A DNA stretch of 42,169 bases from Luteimonas sp. ANT-B3E (GTDB taxonomy: Bacteria; Pseudomonadota; Gammaproteobacteria; Xanthomonadales; Xanthomonadaceae). This document shows, one piece after another, positions 17,561-26,757 of this stretch (position 1 is the first letter of the stretch; each line of letters starts with the position of its first letter). A program made the translations under genes and the position numbers. The stretch covers positions 1-42,169 of the forward strand of contig LXQJ01000008.1 of NCBI GenBank assembly GCA_001683895.1. Direction: 5' to 3'. The notes below the pieces were generated by a model, which made no database searches, was not told the origin of the DNA, and saw nothing but the letters and a program-made list of their open reading frames with translations.

Positions 17561-18638
17561 ATGCGCATCGCGTTCACGACCCTGGCCGTCGCGGCCGGCC
17601 TCGCCCTGTCGGGCTGCAATGTCGTGCTGCCGTTGGCCGACGGCAGCGAGCGCGCCGCCAAGGCCGGTACCGGGGCCACCGCCATCACGCTGGGCCAGAG
17701 GCAGCAGGGTGAGATCACCAGCGCCAGCGGCCTCAACTACGCCGACGGCAGCCGCCACCAGCTGTACGCCATCACCCTCGACGCCGGCCAGCCGGTGGCC
17801 CTGCGGCTGGAAGGCGCGCTCGCCGGCTCGCTGTCGGTCTTCAGCGGCGACAGGCTGGTGGCCATCACGTCGGCCGGCGGTCGCGAGGAGGGCGCCACGC
17901 GGCTGGCGTTCCGCGCCGCGGACGCGGGGCGCTATCTGGTGACGGTCAGCGGCCGCGGGCCGCGCGCGTATGGGCCGTACACCCTGCAGACCGAGGCGCT
18001 CGTGCCCTACGACGGCAAGCCGCTGGTCGGCGAGGGCGAGATCATCGACTGGCTGACGACCGCGCGGCAGGACTACACGCTGCGCGCCGAGCGCGCCGGC
18101 CTGTAGCCTGTACACCGTCACCCTGGCGTCGACCGCGTTCGACGCACAGCTGGGCGTGCGCGGACCGGGTGTCGACAGCAAGGACGACGATGGCGGCGAC
18201 GGCACCAACTCGCGCCTGCGCCTGCACCTGCAGCCCGGGACCTACACACTGTCCGCGTCTGCGGTGGAAGGCCCGTCGGCGACCGGCGACTTCCAGCTCG
18301 GCGTGCGCTACGCGGAAATCCCCGGCGGCCTCGTCGACCGCGACGGCAGCACCCTGCGCGCCGGCGACACCGTGCACGGCCAGCTCGGCAGCAACGGCCA
18401 GCGCCGGTTCGTGCTCGACGTGGCGGCGTTATCGACGGTGACGCTCGATGCGCGCTCCGACGACGTAGACACCGTACTGCGCATCACCGGCCCCGGCGGC
18501 ACCTTCGAGGACGACGACGGCGGCAGCGGCACCGACTCGCGGATCTCCGAGACGTTGCGTCCGGGCCGCTACGAGGTGCGCGTCTCCAGCCTCGACGACA
18601 GCCAAGGCATGTTCCAGCTGGATCTGCAGGTCGACTGA
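17561..18638 (+). pseudogene. Lipoprotein with PPC-like beta-sandwich repeats, broken by a 7-bp tandem duplication
   Basis: The gene starts at the ATG at 17561 (GGGGAG seven bases upstream) with a lipoprotein signal, FTTLAVAAGLALSGC. Several beta-sandwich modules follow, of the kind seen in bacterial pre-peptidase C-terminal domains: HQLYAITLDAGQPVALRLEG, YTVTLASTAFDAQLGVRGPG and SKDDDGGDGTNSRLRLHLQP, with a second copy, FEDDDGGSGTDSRISETLRP. The first frame stops at 18104-18106 after RAERAGL; the second continues from there to 18638. At 18099-18112 the heptamer GCCTGTA is present twice in tandem. Removing one copy restores RAERAGLYTVTLAS exactly, giving an uninterrupted product of about 356 residues. 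A CCGGGC-GTC-GCCCGG hairpin (17531-17545) lies just before the ribosome site. A slipped-strand duplication is a typical spontaneous mutation, so inactivation is probably real, though reversible in principle. Confidence 0.85.
18099..18112 (+). repeat. Tandem heptamer GCCTGTA x2 (frame-breaking duplication)
   Basis: Two adjacent copies, 18099-18105 and 18106-18112. The first copy joined to the second creates an in-frame TAG at 18104-18106. Deleting either copy restores a continuous lipoprotein frame. Confidence 0.92.
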
Positions 18639-18768
18639 CCCCGCGCCGCGGGCGTCGTGACGCTGCGTGGCGCCGCGGTGGTGGCCGTGGCAGCCGTGGC
18701 GTCCGGCGCGCACGCCACCGCGATCTGCGGGGCGCTATGGTCTGCCGTCCGCCGCCGCAGGACCCGAC

Positions 18769-20022
18769 TTGATCATTACCCGACTGCAATGGATGGTGCT
18801 GCAGCTGTCGCGAAAGCTGTGGGTCCGCGCAACCGCGTTCTCGCTGCTCGCGGTGGCCACCGCGCTGGTGGCGGTGTTGGTCGAACGCTACATCCCGGAG
18901 GACATCCCCGCCAAGATCGGCGCCGACGCCGTGGACAACCTTCTCAACATCCTGGCGGCGAGCATGCTGTCGGTGACGATCTTCTCGCTGAGCACGCTGG
19001 TGGCGGCCCTGGCCTCGGCCACCAGCAACGTCACCCCCCGCGCCACCCGCCTGCTGACCGAAAACAGCACCGCGCAGAACGCACTGGCGACCTTCCTTGG
19101 CACGTTCCTCTACAGCCTCGTCGGCATCATCGCCCTGCAGATGGGGCTCTACGGCGGCACCGGGCGGGTGGTGCTGTACGTGGTGACGCTGCTGGTGATC
19201 GTGGTCATCGTGGCCACCCTGCTGAAGTGGATCGATCACGTGTCCAAGCTGGGCCGCGTTGGCCAGACCACAGACCGCGTGGAGGAGGCTGCCGCCTCGG
19301 CCATGCGCGACCGGCACCGGCACCCCTACCTCGGTGGCCGGCCGCTGACCGCTGCCGAGGCGATGCCTGACGACGCCGTGGCCGTGTTCACCGACGCCTA
19401 CGGCTACGTGGCGCATGTGGACATGGAAGCGCTGTCGTCGCAGTGCGAGGCCCGTGACTGCGAGGTCTACGTCGCCGCGCTGCCGGGTCGCTACGTCGAA
19501 CCCTCGCAGCCGCTGGCGTGGTTCTCGACCGCGTGCGACGACGACACTCTCGACGCGGTGCGCGAGGCCTTCAGCGTCGAGAAGGTGCGGTCCTTCGACC
19601 AGGATCCGCGGTTCGGCATCTGCGTGCTGTCGGAGATCGCCGCGCGCGCGCTGTCGCCGGCAGTCAATGATCCCGGCACCGCGATCGACGTGCTGGGCCG
19701 GCTGCTGCGCCTGCTGGCGCTGTGGACCGCACCGTTGGTGCGCGAAGCGCCCGAGCACCCTCGCGTCCACGTGCCGCCGGTGCTGGCGACGGAACTCTTC
19801 GACGATGCGTTCACGGCGATCGCACGCGACGGCGCCGGGCTGGTCGAAGTGGCGGTACGTCTGCAGAAAACCCTGCGCACGCTGTCGCGGATGGAGACAC
19901 CCGGCTATGCCGATGCGGCGCGCCGGCACGCCGGCGAGGCGCTGCAGCGCGCCCGCGACGCGATGACGCTGGAAGCGGACCGCGAGCGCGTCGCGTCGAT
20001 CGCGAACACGCTCCCCGGCTGA
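18769..20022 (+). CDS. DUF2254 family membrane protein
   Basis: A 417-residue inner-membrane protein. The likely start is TTG at 18769, preceded by AGGA at a six-base spacing; the next in-frame ATG at 18793 would trim only eight residues. There are four membrane helices: ATAFSLLAVATALVAVLVE, ILAASMLSVTIFSLSTLVAA, ALATFLGTFLYSLVGIIALQ and VVLYVVTLLVIVVIVATLL. The loop SATSNVTPRATRLLTENSTA with QNALATFLG is characteristic of DUF2254. The cytoplasmic C-terminal half contains the family's conserved core, SFDQDPRFGICVLSEIAARA followed by LSPAVNDPGTAIDVLGRLLR. Members are common in proteobacteria and uncharacterised; the helix-plus-soluble-domain layout suggests a channel or sensor (inference only). 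Confidence 0.88.
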   Translation: MIITRLQWMVLQLSRKLWVRATAFSLLAVATALVAVLVERYIPEDIPAKIGADAVDNLLNILAASMLSVTIFSLSTLVAALASATSNVTPRATRLLTENSTAQNALATFLGTFLYSLVGIIALQMGLYGGTGRVVLYVVTLLVIVVIVATLLKWIDHVSKLGRVGQTTDRVEEAAASAMRDRHRHPYLGGRPLTAAEAMPDDAVAVFTDAYGYVAHVDMEALSSQCEARDCEVYVAALPGRYVEPSQPLAWFSTACDDDTLDAVREAFSVEKVRSFDQDPRFGICVLSEIAARALSPAVNDPGTAIDVLGRLLRLLALWTAPLVREAPEHPRVHVPPVLATELFDDAFTAIARDGAGLVEVAVRLQKTLRTLSRMETPGYADAARRHAGEALQRARDAMTLEADRERVASIANTLPG

Positions 20023-20235
20023 CCGGGGCGCGCGTTGCGTGCGCGCGGTGCTCTGCGCGCCGGTCGAGGTCGGCGCGCGGACGCGGCTCGCCTGCACGAG
20101 GCGCGCACGCTCAGCGAGAGCGGCAGCGCAATCGGCATGCTGGTGCCGGACGTGGGCAGAGCCGCTGTATCTCTCCACGCACGCTGAACGCCCGGTCGGG
20201 TACATCGGTGGCCGACGCAAAACCGGGAGCACGCG

Positions 20236-20663
20236 ATGGAAATCGACGTCCTGCTGCGGGGGCGACTGATCGACCACTGCCCCTCGTCGTGGGCCACATC
20301 CAGGCGAGCCATGCGTTCAACGGTGCCGTGCCGGCGGCGCTCGGCGTGCCGATGGGTGGCAGCGTCGACGACTACTTCTGGGCCGACGAACTGTTCGTGT
20401 CCAGCGCCGATCTCCCGACCGCGCGCGGAGAGCTCACCGGTTGCCACCACCTGGCCTTCCAGGCCCGCGACCGGATGATGGTCGACGCCTTCCACGCCGC
20501 GGCCTTGGCACATGGCGGCCGCGATGGTGGTGCACTTGGCGAACGCGACTACCATCCCGGCTACTGCGCGGCGTCCGTCCTCGATCCCGATGGCAACAAC
20601 ATCGAGGCCGTGCAGCACGGCCGATCGGCGCGCAGTGCGCCCGCGGTCGTGGTGATTTACTGA
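20236..20663 (+). pseudogene. VOC (glyoxalase/bleomycin-resistance) family protein, frameshifted in a C-run
   Basis: The ATG at 20236 has GGAG six bases upstream. Its frame reads RLIDHC and then loses homology, while the next frame continues PLVVGHIQASHAFNGAVPAA and ends with the C-terminal VOC signature LAFQARDRMMVDAFHAAALA, then GERDYHPGYC and VLDPDGNNIEAVQH. Adding one C to the four at 20280-20283 gives a continuous 142-residue protein. VOC proteins bind a metal between two beta-alpha-beta-beta-beta modules and act as lyases, isomerases or dioxygenases; the His in the first strand (IDH) and the Glu in IEAV are the expected ligands. The middle strand (VDDYFWADELFVSSADL) looks shorter than in relatives, so the gene may be decaying as well as frameshifted. 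A sequencing error in the homopolymer cannot be excluded. Confidence 0.75.
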
Positions 20664-20688
20664 TGCCCATCCCAATGGAGATTCAACG

Positions 20689-21303
20689 ATGAACTATCGA
20701 CCCCTTCGTTCCGCCGCGCTGGCGGCCTCGCTGGTGCTGGCATTGGGTGCCTGCGGCGACCACGAGGCCACGCAGGTGGGGGCGGCCGCCCAGCCTGCGG
20801 CCGATATGCCGACCGCTGCCCCATCTGCTGCGCGCGGCGACTCGCCGTCAGCGGCGGCAAACGCGGCGCCAGCCGCCTCCACCGCGTCGCTGTGGCGCGG
20901 CGGCGAGGTGGCGCCACTCGACGTGCAGGTCGCGCACCCCAACGGGGTCGTGCTGCAGCTGACGTCGCTGCAGTCGCGGCCGATGGAGACCGCGGTGGGC
21001 GTGCGCGTGGTCAACGGCCGCAAGCGCGAGGTGCACCTCAACCGCTTCAACTCGCGGCGGGCGTACATCGTCATGGACACCGGCGAGCGGATCTACATCT
21101 CGCCGCCCGCGGGCAATACCGACCTCACCATCCCGGCGGGCCAGAGCATGGAGGGCGAGCTGGTGTTCCTCGGGCGTCTGCCGCGCGCTGAGTCGGCGAC
21201 GCTGGTGCTCAACGAGAACAGCTCGGCCGACAACCGCGCGACGGACACGCCGCGCTTCCAGCTGGACCTGCCGGTTGCAGGCGGCTTCGGGACGGCGCAG
21301 TGA
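20689..21303 (+). CDS. Lipoprotein with the same unnamed domain as its downstream neighbour
   Basis: A 204-residue lipoprotein. The signal is LAASLVLALGACGD; an Ala/Pro/Ser-rich linker of about 45 residues follows, then a single beta-rich domain from LWRGGEVAPLDVQ to FQLDLPV. Key motifs are HPNGVVLQLTSLQSRPMETA, VGVRVVNGRKREVHLNRF, YIVMDTGERIYISPPAGN and GELVFLGRLPRAESATLVLN. These reappear in the same order in the next protein. The alternating pattern suggests an immunoglobulin-like fold resembling DUF4352 (inference). The ATG at 20689 has GGAG eight bases upstream; its stop overlaps the next gene's GTG start (GTGA), so the two are co-translated. Likely location: periplasmic face of the inner or outer membrane. 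Function unknown. Confidence 0.82.
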   Translation: MNYRPLRSAALAASLVLALGACGDHEATQVGAAAQPAADMPTAAPSAARGDSPSAAANAAPAASTASLWRGGEVAPLDVQVAHPNGVVLQLTSLQSRPMETAVGVRVVNGRKREVHLNRFNSRRAYIVMDTGERIYISPPAGNTDLTIPAGQSMEGELVFLGRLPRAESATLVLNENSSADNRATDTPRFQLDLPVAGGFGTAQ

Positions 21304-22505
21304 TCGGGGGCTCGCCCGAGGCGATGCCCGTCGTCCGCCTGAGGAGGCAACCCGCCGTCGCGCTGGTGGCCGGGCTGGCGCTTGCACTGTCGGCGTGCGG
21401 CGGCGATGGCGGCGCGCCCGATGGCGACGTGGATAGCGGCGCGCCGGCGAAGGACCGCCGCGGCCTCAACATCGCCGCGCTCTGGGGCGGCGGCCAGCCG
21501 GCGCCGCTGGAGTTACAGGCGACCCATCCCAATGGCGTCGTGCTGCAGGTCACCTCGATCCAGGCCAAGCCGACCCAGACCGTGGTCGGCATCCGTGTCG
21601 CCAACGGCCGCGAGCGCGAGACCCAGCTCAACCTCTACGGTCGCGACAGCCGCGGCTACCTGATCACCGATGCCGGCGAGAAGCTGCCGCTGCTGCTGCC
21701 GGAGGGCAACCCCACCCTGGCGGTGATGGGCGGACGCACCGCCGATGGCGAGCTCGTGTTCGCCGGCCAGCTGCCGCGCGGTGAGAGCGTGACGCTGGTG
21801 CTCAACGATTCGCCCGGGCTGGATGGCGCCAACTCGTCGCATGGCAAGTTCCAGCTGTCGCTGCCGCTGGACGACGCCTTCAGCGACGACCGCGCGACGC
21901 TCGCCACCAGCCGCCTGTCGGGGATGCGCGCCAACGCGGCCTCGACGCTGCGCGCGGCGACCGCGTCGTCGTCGTCGACCTTCGGTGCCGGCGGCGCCGG
22001 CAGCAGCAGGCTGCGCACTGTTGAGGCGCTGAGGTCCGAGCTTGGTGCAGTGGAAACGGAACGCGGCACCGTGGTGTCGCTGGAAGGCGATGTCACCTTC
22101 GAGTTCGACAAGGCCAGTGTGCGCGGCGCGGCGCGCGGCACGCTCGACCAGCTGGTCGAGCTGATCCAGGGCGGCCCGGAAGGCATGATCTCGATCGAGG
22201 GCCACACCGACGCCAAGGGCGACGACGCCTATAACCAGCGGCTGTCGGAAGCGCGCGCCAACGCGGTGCGCGACTACTTCACCGCCGCAGGCATCGCCAC
22301 CAGCCGGCTGCGTACCATCGGCCTGGGCGAGCTGCGCCCGGTTGCGCCCAACATCAACGCCGACGGCAGCGACGACGAGGCCGGGCGCCAGCGCAACCGG
22401 CGAGTCGAGGTGATCCTGCCGAAGGGCGTTGCGCCGGCGCAGGCCGAAGCCGGAGCGTCCGCGTCAGGGTCGACGCTGTCGCCGACCGGCGGCGGCATGC
22501 GCTGA
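21300..22505 (+). CDS. OmpA-family lipoprotein fused to the unnamed beta domain
   Basis: Up to 401 residues. The GTG at 21300 overlaps the upstream stop; an ATG at 21324 (PVVRLRRQPAVALVAGLALA then LSACGG) gives a more typical lipoprotein signal and may be the true start. Residues from about 55 to 190 repeat the neighbour's domain: LWGGGQPAPLELQATHPNGV, VLQVTSIQAKPTQTVVGIRV, NGRERETQLNL and GELVFAGQLPRGESVTLVLN. A Ser/Thr/Ala-rich linker follows, then an OmpA C-terminal peptidoglycan-binding domain: VTFEFDKASVRGAARGTLDQ, IEGHTDAKGDDAYNQRLSEA, RANAVRDYF and RQRNRRVEVILP, with the diaminopimelate-binding Asp and Arg in place. It should tether the outer membrane to peptidoglycan while presenting the shared domain to the periplasm. 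Confidence 0.88.
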   Translation: MIGGSPEAMPVVRLRRQPAVALVAGLALALSACGGDGGAPDGDVDSGAPAKDRRGLNIAALWGGGQPAPLELQATHPNGVVLQVTSIQAKPTQTVVGIRVANGRERETQLNLYGRDSRGYLITDAGEKLPLLLPEGNPTLAVMGGRTADGELVFAGQLPRGESVTLVLNDSPGLDGANSSHGKFQLSLPLDDAFSDDRATLATSRLSGMRANAASTLRAATASSSSTFGAGGAGSSRLRTVEALRSELGAVETERGTVVSLEGDVTFEFDKASVRGAARGTLDQLVELIQGGPEGMISIEGHTDAKGDDAYNQRLSEARANAVRDYFTAAGIATSRLRTIGLGELRPVAPNINADGSDDEAGRQRNRRVEVILPKGVAPAQAEAGASASGSTLSPTGGGMR

Positions 22506-22518
22506 ATCCGGGTGCCGG

Positions 22519-23802
<1,284 letters not shown>

Positions 23803-23889
23803 GGACCCTGGTGTGCCATCGACGCTGCCCCCTGTGACCGCGATCACGCATTAGATCGCACCCGGCACGGCGTTGCACCACCTGTACGG

Positions 23890-23916
23890 GGCAAGGCGCC
23901 ATCGACGCGCCTTGCC
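23890..23916 (-). terminator. 10-bp stem-loop after the small lipoprotein gene
   Basis: GGCAAGGCGC (23890-23899) pairs perfectly with GCGCCTTGCC (23907-23916) over a seven-base loop, 22 bp beyond the stop of the lipoprotein gene that ends at 23939. No T-run follows on either strand, so it is a terminator-like or mRNA-stabilising hairpin. Confidence 0.5.
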
Positions 23917-23938
23917 GGCAGTGGGCGCAGAACGAGCG

Positions 23939-24355
23939 TCACCAGGCCGCCAGCAGCTGCTGCGCTTCGCACGCGGCGACCGGTGCGTCGCGCCGCGTGC
24001 TGACGCAGACCCCGAATGCGCGCAGACCCGCCTCGCGACGCGTCTGCCCGTCGCGCAGCGTAAAGCGGCGCGCTGCGGGCGCCGCCGAGCAGTCGGCGGT
24101 CTCCATGGCGTCGCCGGCGTCGACCGCGCCGGGATGCGCGGCGTGTCCCGTGCACGCGGCCGGCAGCACCACGTAATGGCAGGCGCCGCTGGCGCTGCGC
24201 AGGCAGTCGAACCGGGTGACGCCGGGACGCGCGAGGACCCTGCTGTGCAGCGTGTCGTGGCCGTCGACGGTCGTGCGCTGCACCGCCTCCTGCCCGCCGA
24301 TCTCGCAGCCGTACAGCGACAGCACGAACGAGCACAGCGCGATCAACCGGTTCAT
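23939..24355 (-). CDS. Small cysteine-rich lipoprotein of unknown function
   Basis: A 138-residue protein starting at 24355 with GAGGTG four bases upstream. The lipobox sequence LCSFVLSLYGCEIGG marks it as a lipoprotein. The mature part contains six further cysteines (in FDCLR, GACHY, AACTG, ADCSA, GVCVS and AACEA), all compatible with three disulfides in the periplasm. A beta-rich segment, LARPGVTRFDCLRSASGACH, then YVVLPA, is followed by a second one, RRFTLRDGQTRREAGLRAFG, with VCVS. I do not recognise the family. It lies between a LytTR response regulator (63 bp away, same strand) and a diguanylate cyclase, with its own terminator-like hairpin, so it may belong to the two-component operon. 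Confidence 0.7.
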   Translation of the reverse strand: MNRLIALCSFVLSLYGCEIGGQEAVQRTTVDGHDTLHSRVLARPGVTRFDCLRSASGACHYVVLPAACTGHAAHPGAVDAGDAMETADCSAAPAARRFTLRDGQTRREAGLRAFGVCVSTRRDAPVAACEAQQLLAAW

Positions 24356-24418
24356 GGGGCACCTCGATGACGATGGGGGATGTGGCGTGCAGCAGGGTGG
24401 ATGGACGCGGTGCGCGTC

Positions 24419-25198
24419 TCACATGTGACGGAACAGCGCCATGTACGGCGCGCTGACGGGCAGCGTCTCGGGCCGCGACTTCAGCCGCACGGTGCCGCGG
24501 CCGCTGTCGTCGCGGACGATGCCGGCGACCGCGCGCAGGTTGACGATCGTCGACCGGTGCACCTGCCGGAACGTGTCCGGATCCAGCACCGCCAGCAGTT
24601 CGCGAAGCGGCGTGCGCAGCAGTGCTTCCCCGTCGGCGGTCACCACCGTCGTGTACTTGTTGTCGGCGCGGAAGTAGGCCACGTCGTCGACCAGGATCAG
24701 TCGCGTCTCGCGCCCCGCGCTGGCGGTGAGCCACGTCAACGGCGGCGGCGCATCGGCCACCGGCGGCAGCGCGCCGCCCAGCCGCTGCAGCAGGCCGGCA
24801 AGCGCGCGCGCGTCGTGCACCGCGTCGCGCGCCTGCAGCCGCGCCACCGTCGCCGCCAGGCGGTCGGCGGCGACCGGCTTGAGCAGGTAGTCAACCGCGC
24901 CGCGATCGAAGGCGTCGATGGCGTACTGGTCATAGGCGGTGACGAACACGACCTGCGTGCGCGGGCTGAGCTCCGCGGCCGCGGCGGCAACGTCGAGCCC
25001 GGTGAGCCCGGGCATGCGGATGTCCAGGAAGGCGACGTCGGGCCGGTGGGTGGCCAGCGCCTCCAGCGCGGCGGCGCCGTCCTCGCAGGCGGCCACCACG
25101 TCGAGCTGCGGCCATGCCTGCGCCAGCTGCGCCAGCAGTGCGTCGCGCAGCAGGGCCTCGTCCTCGGCGACGACGGCGGTGGGGCGCGGCTCAGACAT
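24419..25198 (-). CDS. LytTR-family response regulator (AlgR/LytR type)
   Basis: A 259-residue cytoplasmic regulator. The receiver domain (residues 5-120) has the acidic pair in VVAEDEALLRDALL, the phospho-acceptor Asp59 in VAFLDIRMPGLTGLDV, the switch residue in FVTAYDQYAIDAFDRGAVDY and the lysine in LLKPVAADR. The C-terminal LytTR DNA-binding domain is recognised by VDDVAYFRADNKYTTVVTAD, LRTPLRELLAVLDPDTFRQV and HRSTIVNLRAV. The ATG at 25198 overlaps the upstream kinase stop by eight bases (ATGTCTGA), so the pair is coupled. LytTR regulators often control surface polysaccharides, pili or biofilm; the genomic setting next to c-di-GMP enzymes is compatible with that, but no target is shown here. 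Confidence 0.93.
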   Translation of the reverse strand: MSEPRPTAVVAEDEALLRDALLAQLAQAWPQLDVVAACEDGAAALEALATHRPDVAFLDIRMPGLTGLDVAAAAAELSPRTQVVFVTAYDQYAIDAFDRGAVDYLLKPVAADRLAATVARLQARDAVHDARALAGLLQRLGGALPPVADAPPPLTWLTASAGRETRLILVDDVAYFRADNKYTTVVTADGEALLRTPLRELLAVLDPDTFRQVHRSTIVNLRAVAGIVRDDSGRGTVRLKSRPETLPVSAPYMALFRHM

Positions 25199-26585
25199 CG
25201 CGCACCGCGCTGGCGCCGGCACCGGGCGAACGTGAAAAAGGGGCCGCGTCGTCGCGGGCCACGCCGGGCACGGCGGGCGCAGGCGGGACCGCATTCAGGG
25301 TCCCAGGCGCGGTCACATCGGCGATGGCGGGGACCGTGATCGTGGCGGCGACGCCCGCAGGGAAGTTGGCGACCACCGACAGCGTCGCCGTGCCGCCGAA
25401 GGCCAGCCGCAGGCGCTCGCGCACGTTCTTCAGCCCGATGCCGGTGCCGCTGGTGCGGGTGTTGAAGCCCTCTCCGTCGTCGGCCACGGTGACCGCCACC
25501 TCGCCGTCGCCTGCCCGGGCGCGGATCCACACCGTGCCGCCGGCGGTGCGCGGCTCCAGCCCGTGCTTGATCGCGTTTTCCACGAGGGTCTGCAGCATCA
25601 TCGACGGCAGCACCGTCGCGCGCAGCGGCTCGGGCACCTCCACCTGCACCGACAGCCTCGGTCCCATGCGGATGCGCAGGATCTCCAGGTACGCAAGTGC
25701 GCGCTCCAGTTCCGCGCCCAGCGTCGACATCGCCTCGTCGGCGCTCGGCAGCGAGCGCCGCAGGTACTGGATCAGATGCCCGAGCATCTCGTCGGCGCGC
25801 GCCGGGTCGCTGCGTGTCAGCAGCTGCGCGCTGGCCAGCGTGTTGTAGAGGAAGTGCGGCTCGACCTGCGCCTGCAGCAGGCCCAGGCGCGCGACGCTCA
25901 GCTCCTTCTCGGTGCTCGTCTGCACCACGTCGGCCTTCTCATGCCGGCGACGCTCCGCGATGCGGCGGGTGATCGCGCGCGTGATCGCCTCGGCGTTCTC
26001 GTAGTTGGTGCCGTCATCGACCAGGAACCAGTCGCTCCATGCCGGCGTCTCCGGTTCGCAGATCAGGGTCACGCTGCCGCTGTCGTCACCCGGTGTCACC
26101 GTGGCCAGCAGCTGGTTGCGCGCCTCGCCGAACCACGACAGCGGGTTCCAGCGCCCGCCGGGCAGCTCGCCGTCGCGCTGCGGCCGCCCGACCTTGGCGC
26201 GTACCTGCAGGCTGTCGCGCGCGCTCTCGACGTCCTGCACACGCGGCAGCTCGCGCACCGCGGCGTCGAGCAGGTCGAACGCCTCTCCGGCTTCCAGCGG
26301 CACCTCCACCTGCCGCCGCTGGCGGTTGTCGAGCGCGCCGCGGTCGATGCGTCCGGCGATCAGCCGCACGCGTCCCAGGTGCGACAGCGCGCCGGCGACC
26401 ACCAGCGCCATCGTCGCCATGCCGGCGATGGCCACCGGCCACTCGATCCGGCCCAGCAGCGGCAGCTCAGCCCATATCGCCGACACCAGCAGCACCACCA
26501 GCAGCCAGGCCAGCACGATGCGCAGCACGAAGAACAGGCTCTTGAACACGGTGGTGGTCCCGATGGATGACGTGCGGCGGAGCAT
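25191..26585 (-). CDS. LytS/AlgZ-type sensor histidine kinase
   Basis: About 464 residues from the ATG at 26585 (a GTG at 26609 is possible; neither has a clear ribosome site). Two membrane helices, VLRIVLAWLLVVLLVSAIWA and WPVAIAGMATMALVVAGALS, bracket a very short periplasmic loop. A soluble region of about 150 residues (including NPLSWFGEARNQLLATVTPG) follows and probably senses an intracellular cue. The HisKA_7TM/His_kinase-type core has the phospho-accepting histidine in QAQVEPHFLYNTLASAQLL (about residue 244), the N-box LVENAIKHGLEPR, and G-boxes DDGEGF and GTGIGLKNVRERL. A Pro/Ala-rich C-terminal extension of about 35 residues, TLNAVPPAPAVPGVARDD and onward, is unusual for the family. 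It is co-transcribed with the LytTR regulator. Confidence 0.92.
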   Translation of the reverse strand: MLRRTSSIGTTTVFKSLFFVLRIVLAWLLVVLLVSAIWAELPLLGRIEWPVAIAGMATMALVVAGALSHLGRVRLIAGRIDRGALDNRQRRQVEVPLEAGEAFDLLDAAVRELPRVQDVESARDSLQVRAKVGRPQRDGELPGGRWNPLSWFGEARNQLLATVTPGDDSGSVTLICEPETPAWSDWFLVDDGTNYENAEAITRAITRRIAERRRHEKADVVQTSTEKELSVARLGLLQAQVEPHFLYNTLASAQLLTRSDPARADEMLGHLIQYLRRSLPSADEAMSTLGAELERALAYLEILRIRMGPRLSVQVEVPEPLRATVLPSMMLQTLVENAIKHGLEPRTAGGTVWIRARAGDGEVAVTVADDGEGFNTRTSGTGIGLKNVRERLRLAFGGTATLSVVANFPAGVAATITVPAIADVTAPGTLNAVPPAPAVPGVARDDAAPFSRSPGAGASAVRDV

Positions 26586-26757
26586 AGCGACGCCGTGGAC
26601 CGCCGCCACGGGACGCGTGACGGATACGTGCAGGGGGCGACGGAACCCGGCCGCGCGACGACCGGCGCCGCCGTCACGCGCGTGAACTTCGCTGCAGACG
26701 TCGTCGCAGCGCTCGCGGTTGTCCGCGTGGGCTGGTGCGGCGCAGCATAATTGCCGG

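Noticed and set aside
18696-18718. GTGGCGT/ACGCCAC hairpin as a terminator before the DUF2254 gene
   Set aside because: Stem is only seven bases with a nine-base loop and no T-run; such hairpins are expected by chance at this G+C.
20039-20235. Possible extra small gene between the DUF2254 and VOC genes
   Set aside because: Three frames are open for short stretches but none has a ribosome site or recognisable sequence; likely spacer or decayed DNA.
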